Shown one piece after another: positions 55,793 to 64,000 of a stretch of DNA of 64,000 nt (position 1 is the first letter of the stretch; each line of letters starts with the position of its first letter). The notes beneath the pieces were generated by a model. The model searched no databases. It saw only the letters and a program-made list of their open reading frames with translations, and was not told the DNA's origin. The stretch is from contig NZ_CP162601.1 in the NCBI RefSeq assembly GCF_040957575.1, positions 620,001-684,000 of the forward strand, read 5' to 3'. This stretch comes from Vibrio sp. HB236076. Lineage in GTDB: Bacteria; Pseudomonadota; Gammaproteobacteria; Enterobacterales; Vibrionaceae. The position numbers and the translations under genes are program-made.

Positions 55793-56656
55793 TTACTGCG
55801 TTTGTAAGCGGTAAGCGGTTAACGTGTTGGCCAGCAAGCAGGCGATGGTCATCGGACCCACGCCCCCTGGCACGGGAGTAATGGCGCTCGCCACCTCACT
55901 GACTTCATTAAACGCGACATCGCCCACCACTTGGGTTTTTTCGCCGTTTTGGATGCGGTTAATTCCCACGTCGATCACCACCGCACCCGGTTTGATCCAA
56001 CTGCCTTTGACCAACCCAGGGCTGCCCGCAGCGACAATGACAATATCGGCCATGCGTGTGAGCTCGGCGGTGTTGGTGGTGTGCTTGTGAGCCACCGTCA
56101 CCGTACAGTCGCGTTGTAATAACAGTTGGATCAGCGGCCTACCGACAACATTCGAGCAGCCGATCAGCGCGACTTGCTTACCGCGAAAGTCGTCTATCTG
56201 TTCTTCGAGCAGCAACAGGCAGCCCAGCGGCGTACAGGGGATCAAGCCGGGTAATTGGTTGACCAATCGGCCGACATTACCAAGGGTAAAACCATCGACG
56301 TCCTTGTGTGGCGCAATAAGTTCAATGATTTTTTTGCTGTCGAGATGCATAGGCAAAGGCAGCTGAACTAAGATCCCATGTATGTTGTCATCGCCATTGA
56401 GTGACTCAATCAGCGCAATGAGTTCGGCTTCTGGCGTTTGCTCATCGAGGTGATGAGCGAAGGTCGCCATGCCAACCTCAGTGGTGGTGCGGATTTTGTT
56501 ATTGACGTAAATCTCACTGGCCGGGTCTTGCCCAACCAGTATGACGGCGAGGCCGGGCTTTTGGGCACCGGCCACACACAGGGCTTTAACCTCTGCGGCC
56601 ACCTCGCGCTTTAGTCGCTCAGCACGCGCTCGGCCATCGATACGCCGAGCGCTCAT
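55793..56656 (-). CDS. folD: methylenetetrahydrofolate dehydrogenase/cyclohydrolase
   Basis: A 287-residue bifunctional FolD that oxidises 5,10-methylene-THF to 10-formyl-THF. Motifs: the catalytic YVNNKI (Tyr-x3-Lys) near 48-53, GILVQLPLP (~94), DVDGF (~118), PCTPLGCL, GCSNVVGRP (NADP site) and PVPGGVGPMT. The start is taken at ATG 56656, which shares one base with the etfA stop (TGATG). The chain diverges from the housekeeping FolD by intuition only; a second folD elsewhere would be expected. Confidence 0.93.
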   Translation of the reverse strand: MSARRIDGRARAERLKREVAAEVKALCVAGAQKPGLAVILVGQDPASEIYVNNKIRTTTEVGMATFAHHLDEQTPEAELIALIESLNGDDNIHGILVQLPLPMHLDSKKIIELIAPHKDVDGFTLGNVGRLVNQLPGLIPCTPLGCLLLLEEQIDDFRGKQVALIGCSNVVGRPLIQLLLQRDCTVTVAHKHTTNTAELTRMADIVIVAAGSPGLVKGSWIKPGAVVIDVGINRIQNGEKTQVVGDVAFNEVSEVASAITPVPGGVGPMTIACLLANTLTAYRLQTQ

Positions 56657-57579
56657 CACAAGGCCTCCGTCAGTTTGGGGACCAGGTCAAATAAATCACC
56701 GACTAAGCCGTAATCAGCAATTTGGAAAATAGGCGCATCGGGGTCGTTGTTGATGGCGACGATGACTTTTGAGTCTTTCATGCCAGCAAGGTGTTGGATG
56801 GCGCCGGAAATACCACAAGCGATATAAAGGTCTGGTGCGACGACTTTCCCGGTTTGGCCAACTTGCCAATCGTTGGGGGCATAACCTGCATCGACAGCGG
56901 CTCGCGAAGCGCCTACCGCGGCATTGAGTTTGTCTGCCAGGCTGCGAATTAGGCTGAAATTGTCTTCGGAGCCGACCGCGCGGCCACCAGAAACGATGGT
57001 TTTGGCCGATGACAGCTCAGGCCCTTTATTGGCTGAGACTTTGTTTTCGACCCAGGTCGATGGGCTCGGTAGATCAACTGCGGCGAGGTCTTGTACCGCG
57101 GCGGCGGGTCCGGTTGTCGCCGGTTCAAAGCTTGCCGCGCGCACGGTGAGTACTTTGACGGCGTCGCGGCTTTGCACGGTTTGAATGGCATTACCAGCAT
57201 AGATTGGACGCTGGAAAGTATCTGGGCTATCGATGGCAATCACATCACTGATGATCATGACATCGAGCAGTGCCGCCACTCTTGGCAAGAGGTTTTTGCC
57301 ATCACTGCTGGTTGCGGCAACGATGTATTGGTAGCCTTCTAATTGGCTGATGAGGGCCGCACATGGCTCGGCGAGGCGCTGACCCAATAGCGGGCTGTCA
57401 GCGGCCAGTACTTGGCTCACCCCGTCAATGGTCGCCGCGCTGGCAACGGCATCGGAGAGGTTTTCTCCCAAGCAAAGTAACGTGACCTCACCCAGTGCTT
57501 TGGCGGCATTGACCACGCGAGCGGTGGTGTCTAACACTAAATTGGATTGGTTGAGTTCGGCTAGGACTAAAACAGACAT
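56656..57579 (-). CDS. etfA: electron transfer flavoprotein, alpha subunit
   Basis: A 307-residue EtfA. The C-terminal FAD-binding domain shows [12 protein letters not shown] (~200), [45 protein letters not shown] (split), and [20 protein letters not shown]. With EtfB it accepts electrons from acyl-CoA, dimethylglycine or sarcosine-type dehydrogenases. The ATG overlaps the etfB stop by one base. Confidence 0.95.
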   Translation of the reverse strand: MSVLVLAELNQSNLVLDTTARVVNAAKALGEVTLLCLGENLSDAVASAATIDGVSQVLAADSPLLGQRLAEPCAALISQLEGYQYIVAATSSDGKNLLPRVAALLDVMIISDVIAIDSPDTFQRPIYAGNAIQTVQSRDAVKVLTVRAASFEPATTGPAAAVQDLAAVDLPSPSTWVENKVSANKGPELSSAKTIVSGGRAVGSEDNFSLIRSLADKLNAAVGASRAAVDAGYAPNDWQVGQTGKVVAPDLYIACGISGAIQHLAGMKDSKVIVAINNDPDAPIFQIADYGLVGDLFDLVPKLTEAL

Positions 57580-58340
57580 TAGAGCACCTCCGCTTCGTTT
57601 TTGAGTTTATCAATTAATTGTTCAATCGAGTCGACTTTGGTTCCCGCTGCGCGAGTCGGGGGGGGAGTGGTTGTGATGACATTCAGACGAGGCGCTAAAT
57701 CAATACCGAGTGAATCGGCGCTGATTTCTTCTAATGGCTTGCGCTTGGCTTTCATAATATTGGGCAGGGAAGCAAAGCGCGGCTCGTTGAGGCGCAAGTC
57801 CACGGTCACAATACTTGGCAATGCCACATCCAGGGTTTGCAAACCGCCATCGACTTCGCGAGTGGCGCGAGCCATGCCGCCTTCGACCTCAAGATGAGAG
57901 ATAAAACTCGCTTGGCTCCAACCGAGTAGGGCAGAGAGCATTTGCCCGGTGGCATTCATGTCGTTATCGATCGCCTGCTTGCCGGTGATCACCAGCTGAG
58001 GCTGCTCTTTGTCGACGATAGCTGCCAGCAGTTTGGCCACGGTTAAAGGTTCGATGTCTTGATTGACGTCATCGCCACTGAGGATGAGCACCGCGCGATC
58101 GGCGCCCATCGCCAGGGCAGTACGCAAGGTCTCTTGAGCTTGTTTGACGCCGATGGAGACGACGATCACTTCGTCGGCGATGCCTTTTTCTTTTAAGCGG
58201 ATCGCTTCTTCAACGGCGATCTCATCAAAGGGGTTCATGGACATTTTGACGTTGGAGAGATCGACACCCGTACCGTCTTCTTTCACTCTCACTTTGACGT
58301 TGTAGTCAATGACACGTTTTACCGGGACCAAAACTTTCAT
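57579..58340 (-). CDS. etfB: electron transfer flavoprotein, beta subunit
   Basis: A 253-residue EtfB, starting [20 protein letters not shown]; contains [18 protein letters not shown], the AMP-binding GADRAVLI … [23 protein letters not shown] region and [20 protein letters not shown], the recognition-loop segment ([10 protein letters not shown]) that docks partner dehydrogenases. TGAGG is 6 bases before the ATG at 58340. First gene of the etf-folD-purU-etfQO unit. Confidence 0.95.
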   Translation of the reverse strand: MKVLVPVKRVIDYNVKVRVKEDGTGVDLSNVKMSMNPFDEIAVEEAIRLKEKGIADEVIVVSIGVKQAQETLRTALAMGADRAVLILSGDDVNQDIEPLTVAKLLAAIVDKEQPQLVITGKQAIDNDMNATGQMLSALLGWSQASFISHLEVEGGMARATREVDGGLQTLDVALPSIVTVDLRLNEPRFASLPNIMKAKRKPLEEISADSLGIDLAPRLNVITTTPPPTRAAGTKVDSIEQLIDKLKNEAEVL

Positions 58341-59161
58341 ACTAAACCTCACTTAAATTCGCTGGCATAAGGGCCTAGTCGCCACTTATGCTTTCCTTTG
58401 CTGCTGTATTTCCATATCGAGAGAGTGATCCGTTTGACAAGACGCCTTGCCAAGCGCGAAACCCAATGCCTCATTGTTGGTGCAATGTGCGCCAGACCAC
58501 ACATCGGTGCGTTAGGGCTAATGCAATAGATTTGCCATCTCAGCCACAAAGAAGCGGCCAACCGGTTGCTTAAACATCGTCCGTATTGGCCGGTGAGCAA
58601 ACTTATATGGAAGCGGTTCCATTTTGTCACTTTAGTTGAACGGGTTAATAACATCACCAATCATATTGGTTATTCACTAATGAATCGCAATTTTATGATT
58701 TTTTATGCTACTGAATAGGCAATTATTAATGATTTGTCAGTTTGTGGAGCGTTAAAAATGACGGCAATAGCGGTCAATATCGGTGACTGAATCTAGAACA
58801 AAAAGTTATTTAAAAGGTACAAGTATGCCAAATTGATATAAAAATGGCCTAGTATGACAACGTTTTTATAAATTGATTACAACCTTTTCACTTTAATGAA
58901 ATTAATTAAAATAATTTCACGCACCAAATTGTAACGATTCAAGGCCTAACTTGGGGCAGAGTTTGGTTATCTTTGTCTGGTATACCGAAGGGAAAAAAGG
59001 GGCGAATCAATAACGAATACACAGGGAAAAGCGTTTTATCGCGTTGAGCGCCAGTGACGAGCGAGCGGTTGATTATCGACAAATGATCTTATCTTCGGCA
59101 AGTGAGTCTGTGTCTTTTCAGTATACCGGGTGGTATCAAGAGAGCGACACTAAAGCTAGGG
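58341..59161. promoter_or_regulatory. upstream region of etfB with palindromic operator candidate
   Basis: An 821-base gap between mtlR (ends at 59162) and etfB. A perfect inverted repeat ATGGAA-GCGG-TTCCAT (58607-58622) is the clearest site. The interval 58680-58960 is A+T-rich. A 103-codon minus-strand frame (58349-58660) has unusual composition (many Trp, Arg, Ser) and no start signal, and is not accepted as a gene. Nothing else recognised. Confidence 0.5.
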
Positions 59162-59689
59162 TTACAGTGGGCTTTCAATATTGAGCTGCTGGTAGAGCTG
59201 CACTAAGGTCAACGACAAGGCTGAAATCAATACCTGGGTTTGTCGCTCTTTTTGCATCGCCTTGAGGTTGTCGTCCATATTGGGCAGGTTGAGCTGGTGT
59301 TGGGCTTGCTGCGCGACCATGGCCATCGATGGGATTTTTTCTAAGCGTTGTAGCAAAGCAAACGAGGTAAAATGGTATTCATCGACTTCGCGGTTGAGCT
59401 GCTGACTGAGCTTGAGAATGGCATCAATGTCTTGAAAGGTTTGGTTACTCAAAACGCCAAGGCCGAGTAACAATTTGAGTCGAACTTGGACATCCGCTAA
59501 GGGACCTTGCTCGCCAAGCAGTGGGCCTACCACAGATTGAACGGCGAAATCGTCTTTTAAAAATACCCGCTGAATTAACTGATCAATGCCTTGGGTGAGG
59601 ATATCGACGGCACTGACAAAAAAGCCGCGTAATGTGGGCGATTGTTCTAGGCGCTCTAGGATGTCGTTATCACTAAGTTGTTGTTGCAT
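59162..59689 (-). CDS. mtlR: mannitol operon repressor
   Basis: A 175-residue MtlR-family protein (mannitol repressor, all-helical). Motifs LEQSPTLRGFFVSAVDILTQ, LGEQGPLADVQVRLKLLLGLGVLS and REVDEYHFTSFALLQRLEKI are typical. Despite the name the E. coli protein lacks a DNA-binding motif and acts indirectly. It is the third gene of mtlADR, 211 bases after mtlD. Confidence 0.9.
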   Translation of the reverse strand: MQQQLSDNDILERLEQSPTLRGFFVSAVDILTQGIDQLIQRVFLKDDFAVQSVVGPLLGEQGPLADVQVRLKLLLGLGVLSNQTFQDIDAILKLSQQLNREVDEYHFTSFALLQRLEKIPSMAMVAQQAQHQLNLPNMDDNLKAMQKERQTQVLISALSLTLVQLYQQLNIESPL

Positions 59690-59807
59690 AAGACTGAAAA
59701 TCCAAAGCTATGCCATTTGCATAGATCAATCAGGGTAAAAGAGAAACGGTTCAATTTGGGGTGCGGATATTACAATGGGTTTTGGTATATCGCAATCCTT
59801 GTTGTCT

Positions 59808-59847
59808 GAGATAAACAGAGTGCGCTCACCCTGTTTATCTCTTTTTT
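59808..59847 (+). terminator. plus-strand terminator between mtlD and mtlR
   Basis: Perfect 11-bp stem GAGATAAACAG / CTGTTTATCTC (59808-59818, 59831-59841) with a 12-nt loop and six T on the plus strand (59842-59847). Both neighbouring genes are on the minus strand, where the hairpin lacks a T-tract; it could still act as an intercistronic hairpin there. Confidence 0.7.
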
Positions 59848-59900
59848 AACGTTTTATCTTCGCTCGTCCTTAAAAGGGCGACGGATAAATGGTTGCGAGC

Positions 59901-61046
59901 TTATAGTGCTTGGTATAGCTCGGCGACTTTTTTGACGATCTCGCCGTCTTGCTCTAGGCCGCTTACTTTTGCCAGTGCCGCTTCAACACCAAGGTCTTTG
60001 ATGTCTTGTTGTAGCTCAACAGATTGCGGGTCGTCGGCGTTGTTGTATTTCAGCGCTGCGGCGACGCCGTGTAAGATGGCATCGTTAGCGGTGTTGTATT
60101 CAATCGTGCCGAGTAGTGGCTTGATCAAACGGTCATTGGCACCCAGTTTGCGCAGCGGTTGACGGCCAACGCGATCCACTTCGTCAAGCAAGTATGGGTT
60201 GGCAAAGCGGCCAAGGATTTTTTCGATGTAAGCGCTGTGTGCTTCACGGTCGAACCCGTAGCGATTGATCAGTACTTCACCGCTTTCTTGCATCGCTTGC
60301 TTCACTACGCTGCGGATGTCTTCACGCTCGATGGCTTCGCGAATGGTGTTGACGCCGTTTAAGCAGCCAAGGTAAGCGGTAATGCAGTGACCGGTATTGA
60401 GAGTAAACAGCTTACGCTCAACAAACGCCATCAGGTTGTCAGTCTTTTCCATGCCAGGAATATTAGGGATATCGCCAACAAACTGAGTTTGGTCAACGAT
60501 CCACTCACTAAAGCTTTCTACGGTAACGTCGAGCGGGTTATCGCTCGCTTCTGCCGGTGGCACGATACGGTCAACCGCTGAATCGACAAAGCCAATGTAT
60601 TGGTCTGCAAAAGAGCGCGCGCTCTCAGACAGCTGTGCGTACACCTTTTCTTTGAGGAAGGTGGTGCCGCGAACCATGTTTTCACAGGCAATGATGTTCA
60701 ATGCTGTGGTGTTTTGCGCTTGGCAACGAAGCTCAATGGCTTTTGCAACACTGGATGAAATAATTTCAAGGACGGTTGGACCAACCGCGGTGGTGATCAA
60801 ATCGACTTTCGCCATCGCTTCAACAATTTCAGGCTTGTTTGAGTACATGGCCGTGACATTGTTGACGTCTTGGAAAACGCAGTCTTCGCCGACCACTTTA
60901 ACTTGGTATGCTTGGTCTTGGATCAAACGGTCAACGACAGTCTCGTTAACGTCGGCGAAGGTGACGTGAATACCCGCATCTGCCAACAGTTTACCGATGA
61001 AACCACGGCCGATGTTACCTGCGCCAAAGTGAATTGCTGTGTTCAT
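59901..61046 (-). CDS. mtlD: mannitol-1-phosphate 5-dehydrogenase
   Basis: A 381-residue enzyme oxidising mannitol-1-phosphate to fructose-6-phosphate with NAD. N-terminal Rossmann motif [22 protein letters not shown]; family motifs [11 protein letters not shown] (~150) and the catalytic Lys region [19 protein letters not shown] (~212-230). E. coli MtlD is 382 aa. It follows mtlA by 92 bases with a large hairpin between. Confidence 0.96.
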   Translation of the reverse strand: MNTAIHFGAGNIGRGFIGKLLADAGIHVTFADVNETVVDRLIQDQAYQVKVVGEDCVFQDVNNVTAMYSNKPEIVEAMAKVDLITTAVGPTVLEIISSSVAKAIELRCQAQNTTALNIIACENMVRGTTFLKEKVYAQLSESARSFADQYIGFVDSAVDRIVPPAEASDNPLDVTVESFSEWIVDQTQFVGDIPNIPGMEKTDNLMAFVERKLFTLNTGHCITAYLGCLNGVNTIREAIEREDIRSVVKQAMQESGEVLINRYGFDREAHSAYIEKILGRFANPYLLDEVDRVGRQPLRKLGANDRLIKPLLGTIEYNTANDAILHGVAAALKYNNADDPQSVELQQDIKDLGVEAALAKVSGLEQDGEIVKKVAELYQAL

Positions 61047-61078
61047 GATGGATACCTACTTAATGAGTATTGGAAAAA

Positions 61079-61114
61079 GAGGCCAACAGCGCGTTGGGGG
61101 TGGCTGTTGACCTC
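61079..61114. other. intercistronic hairpin mtlA-mtlD
   Basis: Twelve-base-pair stem GAGGCCAACAGC / GCTGTTGACCTC (61079-61090, 61103-61114; one wobble pair) in the 92-base gap. With no T-tract it is more likely an mRNA-stability element giving mtlA more protein than mtlD. Confidence 0.65.
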
Positions 61115-61138
61115 TGCTTAGGAGCGAGTTTGTCCTAA

Positions 61139-63022
61139 TTAACCGAGAATTTTCAAGACTTCGTTGACGTCGTTGGTTTGCGTCAAGATGTCGATGGCAT
61201 CTGGGTCGTCAAGGGCATTCGTAATCGTTGTGATAACTTGAATGTGTTCGTCGTTTTTCGCTGCGATACCGATAACTAATTTAGCTACGTCATCTTCGTC
61301 GTCAGTAAATTGAACACCTTCGCGGTACTGACAAATCACAATACCAGTTTCACGAACTTTGTCTTTAGCTTCAACAGTACCGTGTGGGACGGCGATAGAT
61401 TCACCGAGGTAAGTCGGAACCAGTTTTTCACGTTCAAACATGGCGTCAACATACTCAGACTCCGCATAACCCATGGCAACAAGTTGCTCACCGGCAAAGC
61501 GAATCGCTTCGTCTTTCGTACTTGCTGTTAGGCCAAGGTGGATGTTTTTCGCTTGCAGTTTGAAAACACTACCTGACTCTTCAGCCGCTGGCGCTTCTGG
61601 AGCCGCTTCTGGTGCAGGTGCCGCCGCTGGCGCTGCTTCTTTTTGCAGTTCAGCAATCAGATTGTTGTACGTGTCACCGTCTAGGAAGTTAGTCAGTGAA
61701 ATGTGCTGAGCGTTTGGCGCGTGTTTGCGAGCACGGTCAGTCAGGTCTTTGTGAGTGATAACAATGTCAACGTCTTGTGGCAAGCTGTTGATCGCCATGT
61801 TCGTCACATCGATATCAAGACCGGCTGTTTGGACTTTCTTACGCAGCAGACCTGCACCCATTGCACTTGAACCCATACCTGCGTCACAAGCAACGATGAT
61901 GCGGTTAACTGGGCCGTTAGTTTTGATGGTTTGGCCTTTTGAAGACGCTTTCATGTCTTTCATTTGCGCAGTGGCTTTTTCGATGTCGTCTTCTGAATCC
62001 GTCGCTTTTTGCGTTTTCATTAGCAGCGCAGCAACGATGAAGGAAACCGCGGTTGCAGCAGCGATAGAAAGCAATACGCCAACGATAGACGCCTTAGGAG
62101 TCATCAAGAGTACCGCGAAGATAGAACCTGGAGACGCTGGAGACACAAGACCTGCGTTGAACATAGTCAGTGTGAATACGCCTGTCATACCACCAGCGAT
62201 CGCCGCTAGGATAAGACGTGGGTTCATCAGAATGTATGGGAAGTAGATCTCGTGGATACCGCCCAAGAAGTGGATGATCGATGCACCACCAGCCGTTTGA
62301 CGAGCAGTACCTTTACCAAACACCATGTAAGCCAACAAGATACCAAAACCAGGACCTGGGTTTGCTTCGATAAGGAAGAAGATCGATTGACCCATGTCAT
62401 CAGCTTGTTGGATACCAAGCGGAGTGAAGATGCCGTGGTTGATGGCGTTGTTCAAGAAGAGAACTTTCGCTGGTTCAACAAAGATTGAAGTCAGAGGAAG
62501 AAGACCAGCGCTGACTAGGACATCAACACCTGCAGCAAGGACGTTAGATAGGCCTTTGACAAATGGACCGATAACCATAAAGGCGATGATCGCACAGATC
62601 ATACCAATGATACCGGCAGAGAAGTTGTTTACCAACATCTCAAAACCACTTTTTACTTTACCGTCAACTTTTTGGTCAAACGTTTTAATTGCCCAGCCAC
62701 CAAGAGGACCGACAATCATTGCGCCCATGAACATTGGAATGTCAGTACCGACAATCACACCCATGGTCGTGATAGCACCGACAACGGCGCCGCGTTCGCC
62801 ACCGATTAATTTACCACCGGTGTAACCGATGAGTAATGGCAGCAAGTAAGTGATCATTGGACCAACGAGTTTTGACAAAGTCTCGTTAGGAATCCAACCT
62901 GTTGGAATAAATAGTGCGGTGATAAATCCCCATGCAATAAAGGCGCCGATATTCGGCATGACCATATTGGAGAGGAAGCGGCCAAAGTTTTGCACTTTGA
63001 TCTTAGCTTCTGGTGAAATCAT
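61139..63022 (-). CDS. mtlA: PTS mannitol transporter, EIICBA
   Basis: A 627-residue mannitol permease/kinase. The IIC membrane domain covers ~1-345 (MPNIGAFIAWGFITALFIPT, GGIHEIYFPY), the IIB domain ~375-470 with the phospho-Cys in VACDAGMGSSAMGAG, an Ala/Pro/Glu linker ~475-495, and the IIA domain ~500-627 with the phospho-His in SIAVPHGTVEA. It takes up mannitol and delivers mannitol-1-phosphate to MtlD. In V. cholerae a cis-antisense RNA (MtlS) to the mtlA 5' leader represses synthesis; the equivalent here would lie at about 63023-63150 on the plus strand but is not demonstrated. Confidence 0.97.
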   Translation of the reverse strand: MISPEAKIKVQNFGRFLSNMVMPNIGAFIAWGFITALFIPTGWIPNETLSKLVGPMITYLLPLLIGYTGGKLIGGERGAVVGAITTMGVIVGTDIPMFMGAMIVGPLGGWAIKTFDQKVDGKVKSGFEMLVNNFSAGIIGMICAIIAFMVIGPFVKGLSNVLAAGVDVLVSAGLLPLTSIFVEPAKVLFLNNAINHGIFTPLGIQQADDMGQSIFFLIEANPGPGFGILLAYMVFGKGTARQTAGGASIIHFLGGIHEIYFPYILMNPRLILAAIAGGMTGVFTLTMFNAGLVSPASPGSIFAVLLMTPKASIVGVLLSIAAATAVSFIVAALLMKTQKATDSEDDIEKATAQMKDMKASSKGQTIKTNGPVNRIIVACDAGMGSSAMGAGLLRKKVQTAGLDIDVTNMAINSLPQDVDIVITHKDLTDRARKHAPNAQHISLTNFLDGDTYNNLIAELQKEAAPAAAPAPEAAPEAPAAEESGSVFKLQAKNIHLGLTASTKDEAIRFAGEQLVAMGYAESEYVDAMFEREKLVPTYLGESIAVPHGTVEAKDKVRETGIVICQYREGVQFTDDEDDVAKLVIGIAAKNDEHIQVITTITNALDDPDAIDILTQTNDVNEVLKILG

Positions 63023-63295
63023 GCTTGTTCCCCGTTTTGATGTTCAATGGTTTACGTTGGTTGACTCAGGTGAGTCTTTATTGGTTTGAGTGAAATTTAG
63101 CACAGTCGGCGCAAGTTTAAAGGGATGAGAAATTTTTGTGATCAATCGTCTAATAAAGAAGCACTATTTCGGCAGTTTAGTGATCTGTGTCTCAAAAATG
63201 GAGGTAATTATGATACAAAAAGGCGTCACTTTATAAGTCAAGGTGTACTTTATTGATTCGAATCACACAAATACCAATTTTTCTTTGTTTATTTG

Positions 63296-63311
63296 TGTGA
63301 TTTTGCTCACT
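63296..63311. promoter_or_regulatory. CRP site 1 upstream of mtlA
   Basis: TGTGA-TTTTGC-TCACT: matches the CRP consensus TGTGA-N6-TCACA in 9 of 10 positions. Fits catabolite control of mannitol use. Confidence 0.75.
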
Positions 63312-63347
63312 TAACAGGCGCTTTGGAGCTTGGTGAAATTCTAAAAA

Positions 63348-63363
63348 TGTGATCTATGTCACT
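63348..63363. promoter_or_regulatory. CRP site 2 upstream of mtlA
   Basis: TGTGA-TCTATG-TCACT: again 9 of 10 positions, 52 bases from site 1, i.e. about five helical turns, so two CRP dimers would bind the same face. Confidence 0.75.
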
Positions 63364-63430
63364 TTTGGGGGGTGATTTCATCGCAGCCATTCGTCATTGT
63401 GTAATTTACGACCTCAATTTTGTAATTTTA

Positions 63431-64000
63431 CTACATTTGATCTCGATCTCTATTTGGTTGATTTATTGAGCGGTTAGGGGCGGTTTGTTGACTAAAATCC
63501 AACCAAATACTGCGGCCTTGAGGATGCTTTTGCACTTGATAAGACCATTGTTGTTGGCGAATAATCCGCTCGGCGAGCTCGAGTCCTAAGCCAAAGCCCA
63601 ATTCCGCTTCCTTGGAAAGTTCACTTTGATTGTGGTTGACGATTTCGAGCTCAGAGCCCTGCTGTTTGATGAGTACGTGACCGCAGTGCGTGTGTTGAAA
63701 AGCGTTGCGAATTAAGTTGCTGATCACGATGCGCGCTAAGGTCTTGACACACAGGCAAGTATAAGGCGTGGTGATGATGTCGACGTGAACCGGTTTGTCT
63801 TTACTCAGGTAATCGAGTTCATGAGCGATTTGCGATACCAGCTTATCCAACTCGAGGGATTGAATGGGCAGCTTTTCGTTGGTGCGGCGATTGAGCCACA
63901 GCAAGGTTTCGCACAAGTCGGTCATGGTTAGCCCAGCGCGTTGGATGCGGTTTAATGCACTCTCTTGTTTGTCTTGAGTGTTGGGCAGTGCAATCATTTT
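63431..64000 (-). CDS. sensor histidine kinase, C-terminal part
   Basis: Partial gene running off the right edge. The visible ~190 residues are the end of the dimerisation domain (ALNRIQRAGLTMTDLCETLLWL) and the HATPase_c domain, with the N box SNLIRNAFQHTH and G box LGFGLGLELAERI. The phospho-accepting His must lie beyond the window. The tail after ~165 is low-complexity. No partner response regulator is visible; the sequence is not enough to name it. Confidence 0.85.
   Translation of the reverse strand, partial: KMIALPNTQDKQESALNRIQRAGLTMTDLCETLLWLNRRTNEKLPIQSLELDKLVSQIAHELDYLSKDKPVHVDIITTPYTCLCVKTLARIVISNLIRNAFQHTHCGHVLIKQQGSELEIVNHNQSELSKEAELGFGLGLELAERIIRQQQWSYQVQKHPQGRSIWLDFSQQTAPNRSINQPNRDRDQM

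Larger units (their letters stand above)
63023..63430. promoter_or_regulatory. mtlA promoter and leader region
   Basis: A 408-base regulatory region. The leader next to mtlA holds a 14-bp palindrome GACTCAGGTGAGTC (63063-63076). A plausible mtlA promoter is near 63095-63125 on the minus strand (TG-C-TAAAT as extended -10). CRP sites are listed separately. No protein-coding gene is seen. Confidence 0.6.

Noticed and set aside
58349..58660. 103-codon minus-strand frame before etfB
   Set aside because: No start signal, biased composition (Trp, Arg, Ser) unlike a real protein, and overlap with the etfB leader.

Overview
The window is chromosomal DNA of a gammaproteobacterium, almost certainly a member of the Vibrionaceae. 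The evidence is the gene content and order: obgE-folA-apaH-apaG-rsmA-pdxA-surA-lptD-djlA; leuDCBA-leuO-acyl-CoA ligase-ilvIH; pykF-deoR-type regulator-glmS; an OmpU-like porin; and the mtlA-mtlD-mtlR mannitol operon. No rRNA, tRNA, CRISPR array, transposase or integrase was recognised. The species cannot be fixed from the sequence alone.

Layout. 1-10.7 kb: the 3' end of obgE, a YjjP/YjjB exporter pair, folA, then the minus-strand envelope/cofactor operon lptD-surA-pdxA-rsmA-apaG-apaH, and djlA. 10.8-12.1 kb: a DUF547 protein and the first block of an unusual 10-bp-periodic intergenic repeat. 12.1-17.2 kb: the leucine operon leuA-leuB-leuC-leuD, preceded by a readable leader peptide (leuL) and attenuator. 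17.4-19.0 kb: a PAP2 phosphatase and an MJ1255/VC2487-type glycosyltransferase. 19.0-19.6 kb: the second, larger block of the same repeat, with arms in opposite orientation. 19.6-22.2 kb: a short-chain dehydrogenase, an exported DJ-1/PfpI protein and a divergent LysR regulator. 22.5-28.8 kb: leuO, an acyl-CoA ligase and ilvIH. 29.3-33.98 kb: pykF, a DeoR-type regulator and glmS.

34.2-38.3 kb is a visibly A+T-rich accessory island directly downstream of the glmS terminator. It has four plus-strand genes: a membrane-anchored DUF4041 + GIY-YIG (T5orf172) nuclease, a protein ending in a HEPN-like R-x4-H motif, and an overlapping pair made of a small basic helix-turn-helix-like protein and a three-helix membrane protein. 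This looks like an anti-phage defence island. The first gene matches the architecture of the recently reported SNIPE nuclease; the other three are not recognised as a named system.

38.7-52.8 kb is metabolic accessory DNA: LysR regulators, the porin, a Fur-box-controlled TonB siderophore receptor with a periplasmic esterase, two small lipoproteins, a BKACE enzyme with a class III aminotransferase, an atypical short asparaginase-like protein, an SDR + DUF1097 pair and an orphan siderophore ABC ATPase. 53.1-58.3 kb: etfB-etfA-folD-purU-ETF:quinone oxidoreductase, which reads as a module passing electrons and one-carbon units from methyl-group or acyl oxidation to quinone and formate. 59.2-63.4 kb: mtlA-mtlD-mtlR with two clear CRP sites upstream. 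The window ends inside a histidine kinase gene.

The most interesting items are the defence island after glmS, the two loci of 10-bp-phased repeats with inverted arms, a candidate small RNA at 41.0 kb, and the C1/ETF operon.
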